In this document: positions 6,932-13,691 of the stretch, piece by piece
Layout of the letters: each line of letters begins with the position of its first letter
Numbering within the stretch: position 1 is the first letter of the stretch
Source: an uncultured Eubacteriales bacterium
GTDB taxonomy: Bacteria > Bacillota > Clostridia > Oscillospirales > Oscillospiraceae
Assembly: GCA_900554275.1 (NCBI GenBank)
Contig: USGS01000029.1
Coordinates: 1 to 18,229 of the forward strand
Direction: 5' to 3'
Length of the DNA: 18,229 bases
The notes under the pieces: generated by a model
Seen by the model: only the letters and a program-made list of their open reading frames with translations
Told to the model about the DNA's origin: nothing
Databases searched by the model: none
Program-made: the position numbers and the translations under genes

Positions 6932-8203
6932 ATGAAGTACACTGAAATGACCCTGGCCCAGCGTCAGGCGGAATACGCCGCCGTCCGGGCCGCCTATGAG
7001 CAGCAGAAGGCTCTGGGCCTGAATTTGAACATGGCCCGCGGCAAGCCCGGCCGCCAGCAGCTGGACATGGTCATGGACATTTTCGACGTGCTCAAGACCC
7101 CTCAGGATTACATCGTTGACGGCCTGGAAACACGAAATTACGGCGAGGTGGCCGGCGTTCCCGCCGCCCGCGCCCTCTTCGCGGAACTGTTGGGCTGCAA
7201 GGCCTCCCAGGTTTTTGTGGGCGGCAACGCCAGCCTCCAGCTCATGTACGACGCCGTGTCCAAGGCCTTCACCCACGGCCTGCTCCACAGCGAAAAGCCC
7301 TGGTGCAAGCTGGACAAGGTCAAGTGGATCTGCCCCGTCCCCGGCTACGACCGTCACTTTAAGGTCACCCAGTCCTTCGGCGTGGAGATGATCTCCGTCC
7401 CCATGACCGCCGCCGGCCCTGATATGGACATGGTGGAGGAGCTGGTGAAGGACCCCGCTGTCAAGGGTATGTGGAACGTTCCCAAGTATTCCAACCCCGA
7501 GGGCGTGGTCTATTCCGACGAGACGATCCGCCGTCTCGCGGCCATGAAGCCCGCCGCTCCCGACTTTATGCTCATGTGGGATAATGCGTACTGCATCCAC
7601 GAGTTTGACTGCGATTTTGTGGAATTTCCTGACATTCTGCAACTTTGCGCCGACTATGGCAACGCCGACATGGTGTACGAATTTGCGTCCACCAGCAAGG
7701 TCACCTTCCCCGGCGCGGGCGTCGCCGTCATGGCCGCCAGCGAGGAAAACATCGCCTATTTCAGCAAGCTCGTCAACATCCAGACCATCGGCTTTGACAA
7801 GATCAACCAGCTGCGCCACGTCCGCTATCTGAAGGATAAATCGCACACGCTGGAGCTGATGAAGCGCCACGCCGCCGTCCTCGCCCCTAAGTTCCACGCC
7901 GTTCTGAACGCGCTGGACAGGGAGATCGCGCCCCTGGGCATCGCGGACTACAAACGCCCTGTGGGCGGCTACTTTGTCAGCGTAGATGCTATGGCGGGCT
8001 GTGCAAAACGTACCTTGGCTTTGTGTAAGGAGGCCGGCGTCACCATGACCGGCGCAGGCGCTACGTTCCCCTACGGCATCGACCCCAACGACAGCAATAT
8101 CCGCATCGCGCCGTCCCTTCCGCCGGTCAGCGAGCTGGAGCAGGCCATTGCCATTTTCTGCAATTCCCTGAAGCTGGCAGCCCTGGAAAAGCTGGGCGTG
8201 TAA
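6932..8203 (+). CDS. PLP-dependent aminotransferase, class I (aspartate-type Ic / MocR-like)
   Basis: A 423-aa cytoplasmic fold-type I aminotransferase. The ATG follows AAGGAGG by 6 bases. Visible features: N-terminal NMARGKPG (33-40), the cofactor phosphate/ring-contact region FVGGNASL (95-102), NPEG near 188-191, the PLP-ring aspartate in MWDNAY (D217, Y220), and the Schiff-base lysine in FASTSKVTFPGAG (K256). The 423-aa length and the MARGKPG start fit the Pfam aminotransferase group once labelled alanine-glyoxylate/MocR-like, which includes the type Ic aspartate aminotransferases. Likely reaction: aspartate plus 2-oxoglutarate to oxaloacetate plus glutamate, though substrate is not proven. 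It is monocistronic, with its own regulated-looking promoter and a terminator 28 bases after the stop. Confidence 0.9.
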   Translation: MKYTEMTLAQRQAEYAAVRAAYEQQKALGLNLNMARGKPGRQQLDMVMDIFDVLKTPQDYIVDGLETRNYGEVAGVPAARALFAELLGCKASQVFVGGNASLQLMYDAVSKAFTHGLLHSEKPWCKLDKVKWICPVPGYDRHFKVTQSFGVEMISVPMTAAGPDMDMVEELVKDPAVKGMWNVPKYSNPEGVVYSDETIRRLAAMKPAAPDFMLMWDNAYCIHEFDCDFVEFPDILQLCADYGNADMVYEFASTSKVTFPGAGVAVMAASEENIAYFSKLVNIQTIGFDKINQLRHVRYLKDKSHTLELMKRHAAVLAPKFHAVLNALDREIAPLGIADYKRPVGGYFVSVDAMAGCAKRTLALCKEAGVTMTGAGATFPYGIDPNDSNIRIAPSLPPVSELEQAIAIFCNSLKLAALEKLGV

Positions 8204-8230
8204 CCGCGTTTGAACCAATACCTGCACAGA

Positions 8231-8263
8231 AAAAGGACCGCCGAAAAGGCGGTCCTTTTATAT
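8231..8263. terminator. Bidirectional terminator between aminotransferase and ribU
   Basis: Twelve-bp arms AAAAGGACCGCC (8231-8242) and complement (8248-8259), loop GAAAA. T-rich tails occur on both strands, so it serves both convergent genes. Confidence 0.88.
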
Positions 8264-8269
8264 CAGAAT

Positions 8270-8878
8270 TTACTTGTGCAGCAGGGGGCTGAGCGGCTTG
8301 TAGATCAGGAAGCACAGCGCTACATCCAGCAGCCCCTTGCACAGAGTGAACGGTATATTGAATACCAGCAGGCAGTTGAACAGGGCATTGCTGGTGGGGA
8401 TCTGCGCTACGGTGCCCAGGATCGCCTGATACATCCCGATGATGCCCTCCAGCGGCAGGCCGTACAGCACCACATAGGCGGGGTAGACGATGAAGTAGTT
8501 AATGGGCAGGCTGATGAGAGCCATGGCGGCCGCGCCGGCCACTGAGCCCCACAGCGCGCCGGTGCGGTTCTTGTGGTGCTTGTAGATCAGGCCGGCGATG
8601 AACGCGAACGTCGCGCCCAGCAGGAAGTTGGACAGCTCACCTACGCCGGCGCTGCTGCCGAAGGGCAGGTGCAGCAGGTTCTTCACCAGCTGGATGGCCG
8701 CGCCGTACACCGGGCCGAGGGAGAACGTGCCCAGCAGAGCCGGCAGGTCGGAGACATCCAGCTTGATAAAGGCGGGCATCACGGGGATGGAGAACTCCAC
8801 AAATTGGAGTACGGCGGCCACGGCGGACAGCAGTGCCGCCACGGTCAGATGATGGGTGGTTTTCTGGGACTTGGTCAT
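8270..8878 (-). CDS. ribU: Riboflavin ECF transporter substrate-binding component RibU
   Basis: A 202-aa integral membrane protein with about six hydrophobic segments. It has the ECF S-component N-terminus (LTVAALLSAVAAVLQFVEF), followed by PAFIKLDVSDLPALLGTFSLGP, the region conserved in RibU-type proteins, and LPINYF/YVVLYGLPLEGI later. It binds riboflavin outside the cell and works with a shared EcfAAT energizing module, which is not encoded in this window. An FMN riboswitch in its leader confirms the substrate by context. Start ATG at 8878 is 8 bases after GGAG. The gene stands alone between the riboswitch and a shared terminator. Confidence 0.93.
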   Translation of the reverse strand: MTKSQKTTHHLTVAALLSAVAAVLQFVEFSIPVMPAFIKLDVSDLPALLGTFSLGPVYGAAIQLVKNLLHLPFGSSAGVGELSNFLLGATFAFIAGLIYKHHKNRTGALWGSVAGAAAMALISLPINYFIVYPAYVVLYGLPLEGIIGMYQAILGTVAQIPTSNALFNCLLVFNIPFTLCKGLLDVALCFLIYKPLSPLLHK

Positions 8879-8885
8879 AAAAAAC

Positions 8886-8947
8886 GCTCCTTTTCAATGG
8901 TAAACACCCGGAAATTGCCTTCCAAGGTGTACGCATCAAAAAAGAGC
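8886..8947 (-). promoter_or_regulatory. Riboswitch expression platform: Shine-Dalgarno and anti-SD
   Basis: The leader segment GCTCTTTTTT (8938-8947, minus strand) can pair over 9 bases, with one G-U, with the ribosome site AAAAGGAGC (8886-8894). A competing stem can form between 8956-8969 and 8926-8937 (GGcgTGTAtgGCAT with GATGCgTACACC). This suggests translational control by FMN, though a weak 5-bp hairpin before the U6 run leaves room for attenuation. Confidence 0.45.
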
Positions 8948-8967
8948 ATCGCAAAATGCCATACACG

Positions 8968-9076
8968 CCTTCTCTCATCCAGACTATACTGTCGGTATCG
9001 GAATTGCACCGATTCATGCGGCTGACGCCGCTCGCGGACTATACCGCCGGTGGGGAATCACACCCCGCCCCGAAGA
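8968..9076 (-). ncRNA. FMN riboswitch (RFN element)
   Basis: Read on the minus strand it holds the conserved RFN blocks in order: TCTTCGGGGCGGGGTG, ATTCCCCACCGGCGGT, AGTCCGCGAGC, then CGGTGCAATTCCGATACCGAC, AGTAtAGTCTGGATGAGAGAAGG (written here in short pieces). Terminal P1 pairs TCTTC with GAGAAGG. It senses FMN and turns down ribU when flavin is plentiful. Confidence 0.97.
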
Positions 9077-9103
9077 CAAAATATGCGGTTGTTTTCGCTC
9101 CCT

Positions 9104-9132
9104 ATGATACACCATGCTTCCACAGAATGCAA
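9104..9132 (-). promoter_or_regulatory. Promoter of the FMN riboswitch-ribU transcript
   Basis: Minus-strand TTGCAT (9127-9132), a 17-bp spacer and TATCAT (9104-9109). Transcription would begin about 20 bases before the aptamer. Confidence 0.72.
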
Positions 9133-9157
9133 CTGTTTTCTTGCGTATATCAGTTTA

Positions 9158-9204
9158 CAATAAATATTTATTGAAAAACGATAAATAATAGTTGACAAAC
9201 GATA
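9158..9204. promoter_or_regulatory. Palindrome and direct repeats upstream of the DUF2975-XRE promoter
   Basis: A perfect 16-bp palindrome CAATAAATATTTATTG (9158-9173) is followed by two direct copies of AAACGATA (9176-9183 and 9197-9204), 21 bp apart, flanking the -35. Two helical turns of spacing suits a regulator binding one DNA face, perhaps the XRE protein encoded in the operon. Confidence 0.4.
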
Positions 9205-9220
9205 TAGTCCGTGGTATGCT
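9192..9220 (+). promoter_or_regulatory. Sigma-A promoter of the DUF2975-XRE operon
   Basis: TTGACA (9192-9197), a 17-bp spacer and TATGCT (9215-9220), followed within 25 bases by the ribosome site and ATG. Confidence 0.78.
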
Positions 9221-9244
9221 TACCGCAGAAAGGATGTGGATGTT

Positions 9245-9736
9245 ATGAAGCGTATCGAGCACAAAAAGCTGGCGGTGCTGCTGCGTATCGGCCTTTTGAT
9301 CGCGGCGCTGGTATGTGCGGCCATTTTCTTCTGGTTTCTGCCGGAGCAGGGCCGGGGCATCGCCCGGATAGACCCGGAGTACGCCTGGGCGTTCTGGCCG
9401 TGCCTGATCTTTGCATGGCTGTTCGCTGTGCCGGTGTTCTGGGGAATGGCCCTGATGTGGAAGGTGTTTGGCCGCATCGGACGGGGCGAGGCGTTCTGCA
9501 CTGCCAACGCACGGGCCATGCGCACGGCGGCGCAGCTGGCGTTTTTTGACGCGGTGCTGGTGCCGGTGGGGGTGATCACGCTGGGGCTGCTGGGCGCGGG
9601 GTCACCGGGTCTGACGGTGATCCTCATGCCCGCGGGCACGATGGTGTGCGCCATGGTGGGTGTCATGGCCCTGGCGCTGAGCCGGCTGGTGGCGGACGCA
9701 GCGGCTCTGCAGGATGAGAACGACTTGACGGTGTGA
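9245..9736 (+). CDS. DUF2975-family membrane protein
   Basis: A 163-aa protein with four hydrophobic segments (about 10-35, 55-80, 100-120 and 125-150) and the central loop VFGRIGRGEAFCTANARAMR, typical of DUF2975. A GTG at 9236 opens the same frame but is too close to the AAAGGA ribosome site; the ATG at 9245 has normal spacing. DUF2975 proteins occur next to small XRE regulators (the B. subtilis YoaS/YozG type of pair), exactly as here, 9 bases apart. Molecular function is unknown; a membrane partner or sensor for the regulator is the usual guess. Confidence 0.87.
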   Translation: MKRIEHKKLAVLLRIGLLIAALVCAAIFFWFLPEQGRGIARIDPEYAWAFWPCLIFAWLFAVPVFWGMALMWKVFGRIGRGEAFCTANARAMRTAAQLAFFDAVLVPVGVITLGLLGAGSPGLTVILMPAGTMVCAMVGVMALALSRLVADAAALQDENDLTV

Positions 9737-9745
9737 GGTGGCGGT

Positions 9746-9958
9746 ATGATCGTATTTCACATAGACGTAATGCTGGCGAAGCGGAAGATGAGCCTGACGG
9801 AGCTGAGTGAACGGGTGGGCATCACGCTGGCGAACTTGTCCATCCTCAAGACGGGAAAGGCCCGGGCGGTGCGGATGGAGACGCTGGACCGGCTGTGCGC
9901 CGCGCTGGACTGCCAGCCGGGCGACCTGCTGGAGTTCCTGCCGGAGGAAAAGGCTTGA
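9746..9958 (+). CDS. Small XRE/Cro-type HTH regulator (YozG-like)
   Basis: A 70-aa single-domain HTH protein: KRKMSLTELSERVGITLANLSILKTGKARAVRMETLDRLCAALDCQPGDLLEF. The pattern with the recognition helix near ITLANLSILKTGKA is the Cro/CI group found beside DUF2975 genes. The ribosome site (GAGGTGG) overlaps the DUF2975 stop, so translation is linked. It probably regulates its own operon; the direct repeats over that promoter are candidate sites. Confidence 0.88.
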   Translation: MIVFHIDVMLAKRKMSLTELSERVGITLANLSILKTGKARAVRMETLDRLCAALDCQPGDLLEFLPEEKA

Positions 9959-9962
9959 ACCC

Positions 9963-9991
9963 TTTACAAATCCCGGGTTTCTGAGTACAAT
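9963..9991 (+). promoter_or_regulatory. Promoter of the SLOG/DUF1273 gene
   Basis: TTTACA (9963-9968), a 17-bp spacer and TACAAT (9986-9991), beginning 5 bases after the XRE stop codon. It shows that the next gene has its own start even though it follows closely. Confidence 0.7.
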
Positions 9992-10015
9992 GGAGGGCAG
10001 AAGGCAGGTGAGGGC

Positions 10016-10525
10016 ATGAGACCGAAACAGATGTCCGTGTGCTTCTCCGGCTATCGGCCCGAGAAGCTGCCATGGGGTGAGAACGAAGCTGACCCCCGGT
10101 GTGAGGACTTGAAAAAACGACTGTATGAGGCGGTGTGCAGCGCCTGCGAGGAGGGGTATGCCCACTTTATCTGCGGCATGGCCCGTGGGGCGGACCTCTA
10201 CGCCTGTGAGGCGGCGCTGGCCGCCCGGGAGCGGTATCCCCATATCACGGTGGAGTCGGCCATCCCGTGCCCTACCCAGGCCGACGGCTGGACGGAGGGG
10301 GAGCGGACGCGGTGGCGGTCACTGGTGGCGCGGTGCGACTTTGAAACGGTGGTGCAGGCCCGGTATGCGCCGGGGTGTATGCAGCGGCGCAACCGGTACA
10401 TGGTGGAGCACAGCGGACGCATCATTGCCGTATTTGACGGACAGGACGGCGGCACGAAGCGCACCGTGGAATATGCCATGCGGCAGGGCCTGGAGGTGGT
10501 GCTTTTGCCGCCGGCAGAGGGATGA
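10016..10525 (+). CDS. SLOG-family protein (DUF1273, YpsA-like)
   Basis: A 169-aa cytoplasmic protein. The Rossmann-like SLOG fold is indicated by VCFSGYRPEKLPW at the N-terminus, FICGMARGADLYACEAAL (about 51-68), a conserved RWRSLVARCD region, and CMQRRNRYMVEHSGRIIAVFDG followed by GGTKRTVEYA. These match the DUF1273/YpsA family; SLOG proteins are proposed to bind nucleotide-derived ligands, and B. subtilis YpsA affects cell division, but the reaction is unknown. Start ATG follows AGGTGAGG. It is transcribed alone and ends before a hairpin shared with uraA. Confidence 0.88.
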   Translation: MRPKQMSVCFSGYRPEKLPWGENEADPRCEDLKKRLYEAVCSACEEGYAHFICGMARGADLYACEAALAARERYPHITVESAIPCPTQADGWTEGERTRWRSLVARCDFETVVQARYAPGCMQRRNRYMVEHSGRIIAVFDGQDGGTKRTVEYAMRQGLEVVLLPPAEG

Positions 10526-10543
10526 AACGGGCCGTATTTTCCA

Positions 10544-10579
10544 ATAAAAATGACGAGGGACGCCTTATGGCGTCCCTCG
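10544..10579 (-). terminator. Terminator of the uracil permease gene
   Basis: Eleven-bp arms CGAGGGACGCC (10554-10564) and complement (10569-10579), loop TTAT. On the minus strand it is followed by TCATTTTTATT. The plus strand has only TGTTTACTG, so it acts mainly for uraA and perhaps weakly for the SLOG gene. Confidence 0.82.
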
Positions 10580-10600
10580 CTGTTTACTGTGGGAGAGGTA

Positions 10601-11983
10601 TCAATAGCTGCCCAGGTCGGCGCTGGCGTCGCCCTCGGCGTTCTTGCCGAACTCGTAGTCGTTGCCGGGCAGGAGGGCGTTCAGCACGACACCTGCCAGG
10701 GCGGCGATGGCCAGACCGGTCAGGGTGATGTCGGCGCTGCCCACGGTGAAGGTGATGCCGCCGGTGGAGGCAAAGCCCAGACCGCACACGAAGATGACGG
10801 CGGCGATGATGAGGTTGCGGGACTTGGTGAGATCCACCTTGTTCTCCACCACGTTGCGGACGCCGACGGCGGAGATCATACCGTAGAGGACGAAGCTGAC
10901 GCCGCCCACGATGGCGGTGGGGATGGAGTTGACCAGTGCGTCAAACTTGGGGGAGAAGCTGAGGATGATGGCGTACAGGGCGGCCAGGCGGATGACCCGG
11001 GGGTCATAGACGCGGCTCAGAGCCAGCACGCCGGTGTTCTCGCCGTAGGTGGTGTTGGCAGGGCCGCCGAACATACCGGCCATGGCGGTGGCCAGGCCGT
11101 CACCCAGCAGGGTACGGTGCAGGCCGGGATCCTCGATGAAGTTCTTGCCGGTGGTGGAGGAGATGGCGGAGATGTCGCCGATGTGCTCCATCATGGCGGC
11201 GATGGCGATGGGCGCCATGACCAGGAGGGAGGTGATGTCGAACTTGGCGATGACGAACTTCTGCAGGCCCACGATGCCGGCGCTGTGTACCTCGGCAAAG
11301 TTGATCAGGGGCTGCATCACGCCGTCGGCGTCAGGCAGCTGTGCGCCGCAGGCCGTGGCGATCAGAGCTACGATGTAGCTGCCCACCACACCCAGCAGGA
11401 TGGGGATGATCTTGATCATGCCCTTGCCCCAGATGTTGGCCACGATGATGATGGCGATGGCCACCAGCGCCAGCCACCAGCAGCTGGAGGCGTTGGTCAC
11501 GGCGGTGCCGGACAGGTTCAGACCGATGAGGATGATGATGGGGCCGGTAACGATGGGGGGGAAGAAGCGCATGACCTTTTTCGCACCCACCAGCTTGAAC
11601 AGCAGCGCCAGCACCAGGTACAGCAGACCTGCCACCACCACGCCGCCCAGTGCGTAGGGCAGCTTCTCCTCGCCGGTCATGGCGGCGAACTTGCCGCTGT
11701 CCAGATTGGCTACCGCCTGGAAGCCGCCCAGAAAGGCGAAGGAGGAGCCCAGGAAGGCGGGTACCTTAAACTTAGTGCAGACGTGGAACAGCAGCGTGCC
11801 GATACCGGCAAACAGCAGCGTGGTCTGGATGGACAGGGGCAGGCCGTAGCCGCTGACCAGGATGGGGACCAGCACCGTTGCGCCGAACATGGCGAAGAGG
11901 TGCTGCAGGCCCAGCAGGAGCATCCGGGGGATGCCCAGCTCCCGGGCGTCGTAGATGGCGTCTTGTCCGAGTTTCTTGTTCAT
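10601..11983 (-). CDS. uraA: Uracil permease, NCS2/UraA family
   Basis: A 460-aa membrane protein with about 14 hydrophobic segments. It carries NCS2 signatures: LGLQHLFAMFGATVLVP near the N-terminus, GSSFAFLGGF, the transport-site motif AAMMEHIGDISAIS with its key Glu/His, and GDGLATAMAGMFGGPANTTYGENTGV with conserved Asn/Thr/Glu. It imports uracil by proton symport for pyrimidine salvage. The family also includes xanthine transporters, but the MEHIGD and NTTYGEN motifs and length favour UraA. It is the only gene of its transcript, which starts at a strong promoter and passes a leader ORF and terminator before the coding region. Start ATG is preceded by AGAGGA. Confidence 0.94.
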   Translation of the reverse strand: MNKKLGQDAIYDARELGIPRMLLLGLQHLFAMFGATVLVPILVSGYGLPLSIQTTLLFAGIGTLLFHVCTKFKVPAFLGSSFAFLGGFQAVANLDSGKFAAMTGEEKLPYALGGVVVAGLLYLVLALLFKLVGAKKVMRFFPPIVTGPIIILIGLNLSGTAVTNASSCWWLALVAIAIIIVANIWGKGMIKIIPILLGVVGSYIVALIATACGAQLPDADGVMQPLINFAEVHSAGIVGLQKFVIAKFDITSLLVMAPIAIAAMMEHIGDISAISSTTGKNFIEDPGLHRTLLGDGLATAMAGMFGGPANTTYGENTGVLALSRVYDPRVIRLAALYAIILSFSPKFDALVNSIPTAIVGGVSFVLYGMISAVGVRNVVENKVDLTKSRNLIIAAVIFVCGLGFASTGGITFTVGSADITLTGLAIAALAGVVLNALLPGNDYEFGKNAEGDASADLGSY

Positions 11984-12041
11984 GTGACGTGTCCTCTCTT
12001 TCTCATTCGTTCTTTATTTCCACTTACGTACAAACAGGTTC

Positions 12042-12072
12042 AAAAAAATGACCGGTGAAAAAATCACCGGTC
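12042..12072 (-). terminator. Attenuator terminator in the uraA leader
   Basis: Perfect 9-bp arms GACCGGTGA (12064-12072) and TCACCGGTC (12050-12058), U-rich 5-nt loop, then a run of seven Ts (12042-12048). It lies 58 bases before the uraA start, inside the transcript. The stop codon of the leader ORF is within its first arm. Confidence 0.93.
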
Positions 12073-12150
12073 AAAGGAAACACTATTAAAAACGGAAACA
12101 GAGGGAGCGCCCGTCCGCTTTTTCGTGACAGTCTTGCAGGTGCAGATCAT
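12064..12150 (-). CDS. 28-codon leader peptide ORF of uraA
   Basis: ATG (12150) lies 8 bases after a perfect AGGAGG. The ORF reads MICTCKTVTKKRTGAPSVSV, then FNSVSFDR, and stops at TGA inside the first arm of the attenuator hairpin. A U-rich tract (18 of 32 bases) spans codons 17-26, just before the hairpin. There is no run of a single amino acid's codons, so amino-acid attenuation is unlikely. The arrangement matches pyrBI: when UTP is low, RNA polymerase slows in the U-rich tract, the ribosome closes up and covers the hairpin, and uraA is transcribed. This mechanism is inferred. The peptide is too short for routine gene calling. Confidence 0.75.
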   Translation of the reverse strand: MICTCKTVTKKRTGAPSVSVFNSVSFDR

Positions 12151-12179
12151 GGCGTTTCCCTCCTCTCATTTTCCTGCCT

Positions 12180-12208
12180 ATTATACGGGCCGCGGCGGCA
12201 AAATGCAA
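12180..12208 (-). promoter_or_regulatory. Strong promoter of the uraA leader
   Basis: Minus-strand TTGCAT (12203-12208), 17-bp GC-rich spacer, perfect TATAAT (12180-12185). Transcription would begin near 12173, about 23 bases before the leader ATG. It lies between bioY and uraA; no clear terminator follows bioY, so some read-through is possible. Confidence 0.88.
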
Positions 12209-12270
12209 TACATTTCTACGCCAAGAAAGCGACAAAATTTCAGAAGAAAGTTTGTTGAAATCGCACAAGG

Positions 12271-12828
12271 TCATTCATCCCGCTTATGGCTGGTATCGGC
12301 CAGCTTTAACCGGCGGCGGAGAATGGGGCACACGCCGGCGGCGACGATGATCTTTACCGCGTCGCCGGGGAGGTAGGGCAGCATACCGGCCCAGAGAATG
12401 GCGGAGAACGTCATGCCCTTGCCCATGTAGACGTTGAGGATCAGGGCCATGTAGGGCATACCCACGGCGTACAGCACCGCCAGGCCCGCCAGGGAGGCCA
12501 GGGCCATGCGGCGGGGGTCGAGACTGTCGCCGCAGATGCGGCCCACGGCCCAAGCGGCGGGGATCAGACCCAGCAGGAAGCCGAAGGTGGGCTGGAACAC
12601 ATAGCCGAAGCCGCCGCCCATGGTGAAGATGGGCAGGCCCACCAGACCTAACAGCACGTAGACCGCCTGGCTCAGCGGTCCCCAGCGGCGGCCCAGCAGC
12701 AGACCAGCCATGGCGGTGAACAGATATTGGAGGGTGACGGAGCTGAAGCCCATGGGAATGCGCAGAAACGCGCCCACCGCCGTCAGGGCGGAAAACAGGG
12801 CGGAATAGACCAGCTTTCGGGTGTTCAT
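12271..12828 (-). CDS. bioY: Biotin transporter BioY (ECF S component)
   Basis: A 185-aa membrane protein with six hydrophobic segments. BioY hallmarks: FSALTAVGAFLRIPMGFSSVTLQYLF, LLGRRWGPLSQAVYVLLGLVGLPIF, GGGFGYVFQPTFGFLLG, and LPGDAVKIIVAA near the C-terminus. It captures biotin and works alone or with a shared EcfAAT module. I chose ATG 12828, 7 bases after GGAGGT; the longer upstream frame crosses the promoter and antisense birA. It is divergent from birA, encoding the biotin ligase, so uptake and use of biotin are side by side. Confidence 0.94.
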   Translation of the reverse strand: MNTRKLVYSALFSALTAVGAFLRIPMGFSSVTLQYLFTAMAGLLLGRRWGPLSQAVYVLLGLVGLPIFTMGGGFGYVFQPTFGFLLGLIPAAWAVGRICGDSLDPRRMALASLAGLAVLYAVGMPYMALILNVYMGKGMTFSAILWAGMLPYLPGDAVKIIVAAGVCPILRRRLKLADTSHKRDE

Positions 12829-12859
12829 GACCGTGACCTCCGCGACAAAAACTGCCCTG

Positions 12860-12888
12860 ATGATACTAAATTTCTTGGCACCTGTCAA
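12860..12888 (-). promoter_or_regulatory. bioY: Promoter of bioY
   Basis: Minus-strand TTGACA (12883-12888), 17-bp spacer, TATCAT (12860-12865). Its -35 is only 3 bases from the divergent birA -35, so one bound protein at TGTCAACCATTTACA could affect both. Confidence 0.78.
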
Positions 12889-12891
12889 CCA

Positions 12892-12920
12892 TTTACAAAC
12901 AAGGGGGACAGTGGTAGAAT
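12892..12920 (+). promoter_or_regulatory. Promoter of the birA-chromate transporter operon
   Basis: TTTACA (12892-12897), 17-bp spacer, TAGAAT (12915-12920), 26 bases before the birA ATG. Confidence 0.72.
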
Positions 12921-12946
12921 ACCCGGTGAAAAGGACGGTGGAGCGA

Positions 12947-13681
12947 ATGTGGAACGTGATACGGTATGAGCAGGTCGCCTCCACCAACGAGGTGTGCAGG
13001 CAGCTGGCGGTCCGTGGCGCGGACGACACCGCCGTGACGGCGCGGGTGCAGACGGCGGGCAAGGGCCGGCTGGGCCGGTCGTTCCAGTCGCCGGAGGGCG
13101 GGCTGTATCTCTCGGCGCTGTGGCGAAGCTGCGGCAGCGGGGAGCTGCTGCGGGTGACGCCCATGGCCGCCGTGGCGGTGTGCCGGGCGGTGGAGCGGCT
13201 GTGCGGCGCGCAATGCGGCATCAAGTGGTGCAACGACGTGGTGCTGGCGGGGCGGAAGCTGTGCGGCATCCTGACGGAGAGCCAGCTGCGGCCCGACGGC
13301 GGCGCGGAGTGGCTGGTGGTGGGCATCGGTGTGAACGTGGCACAGACCACGTTCCCGGCGGACATCGCGGACACGGCCACGTCGCTGGCGCTGTGCGGGT
13401 ACGAGGTGGACCGGGACGCGCTGGCGTTGGCCATTTTGGCCGAGCTGGACGGGCTGCGGGAAGCGCTGCCCCACCCGGACGCGTGGCGGGCGGAGTACCG
13501 GGCGCGGTGCGTGAACATGGGAAAGACGGTGCGGGTGCTGCGGGGCGGTGAAGCCCGGCAGGCCCGGGCGCTGGACATAGACGGAGAGTTCGGCCTGACG
13601 GTGGCATACGAGGACGGCGGCCGGGAAACGGTACGCAGCGGCGAGGTGTCAGTGCGGGGACTGTATGGATATATCGAATGA
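12947..13681 (+). CDS. birA: Biotin--[acetyl-CoA-carboxylase] ligase, no DNA-binding domain
   Basis: A 244-aa cytoplasmic enzyme that makes biotinyl-AMP and transfers biotin to the lysine of carboxyl-carrier proteins. Motifs: STNEVC (12-17), the adenylate loop AGKGRLGRSFQSP (37-49; GRGRxGR family), KWCNDVVLAGRKLCGILTE (93-111; usual KWPND with Pro changed to Cys), GIGVNV, and a C-terminal SH3-like domain ending EVSVRGLYGYIE. The start at 12947 follows GGTGGAG. Only 6 residues precede the catalytic domain, so the helix-turn-helix of E. coli or B. subtilis BirA is absent: this is a group I, ligase-only form. It heads an operon with two chromate-family transporters. Confidence 0.93.
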   Translation: MWNVIRYEQVASTNEVCRQLAVRGADDTAVTARVQTAGKGRLGRSFQSPEGGLYLSALWRSCGSGELLRVTPMAAVAVCRAVERLCGAQCGIKWCNDVVLAGRKLCGILTESQLRPDGGAEWLVVGIGVNVAQTTFPADIADTATSLALCGYEVDRDALALAILAELDGLREALPHPDAWRAEYRARCVNMGKTVRVLRGGEARQARALDIDGEFGLTVAYEDGGRETVRSGEVSVRGLYGYIE

Positions 13682-13691
13682 GGTGACAGGT

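Noticed and set aside
10550..12058. 502-residue plus-strand frame opposite uraA
   Set aside because: Gly, Asp, His and Gln-rich antisense shadow of the permease; it also runs through the attenuator terminator.
12086..12274. 62-residue minus-strand frame across the uraA promoter
   Set aside because: It begins upstream of the -10 element and lacks a ribosome site. The 28-codon frame with AGGAGG at 12150 is the better-supported leader.
12883..12897. BirA operator between bioY and birA
   Set aside because: The short imperfect dyad does not match the long BirA operator form, and the BirA encoded here has no DNA-binding domain.
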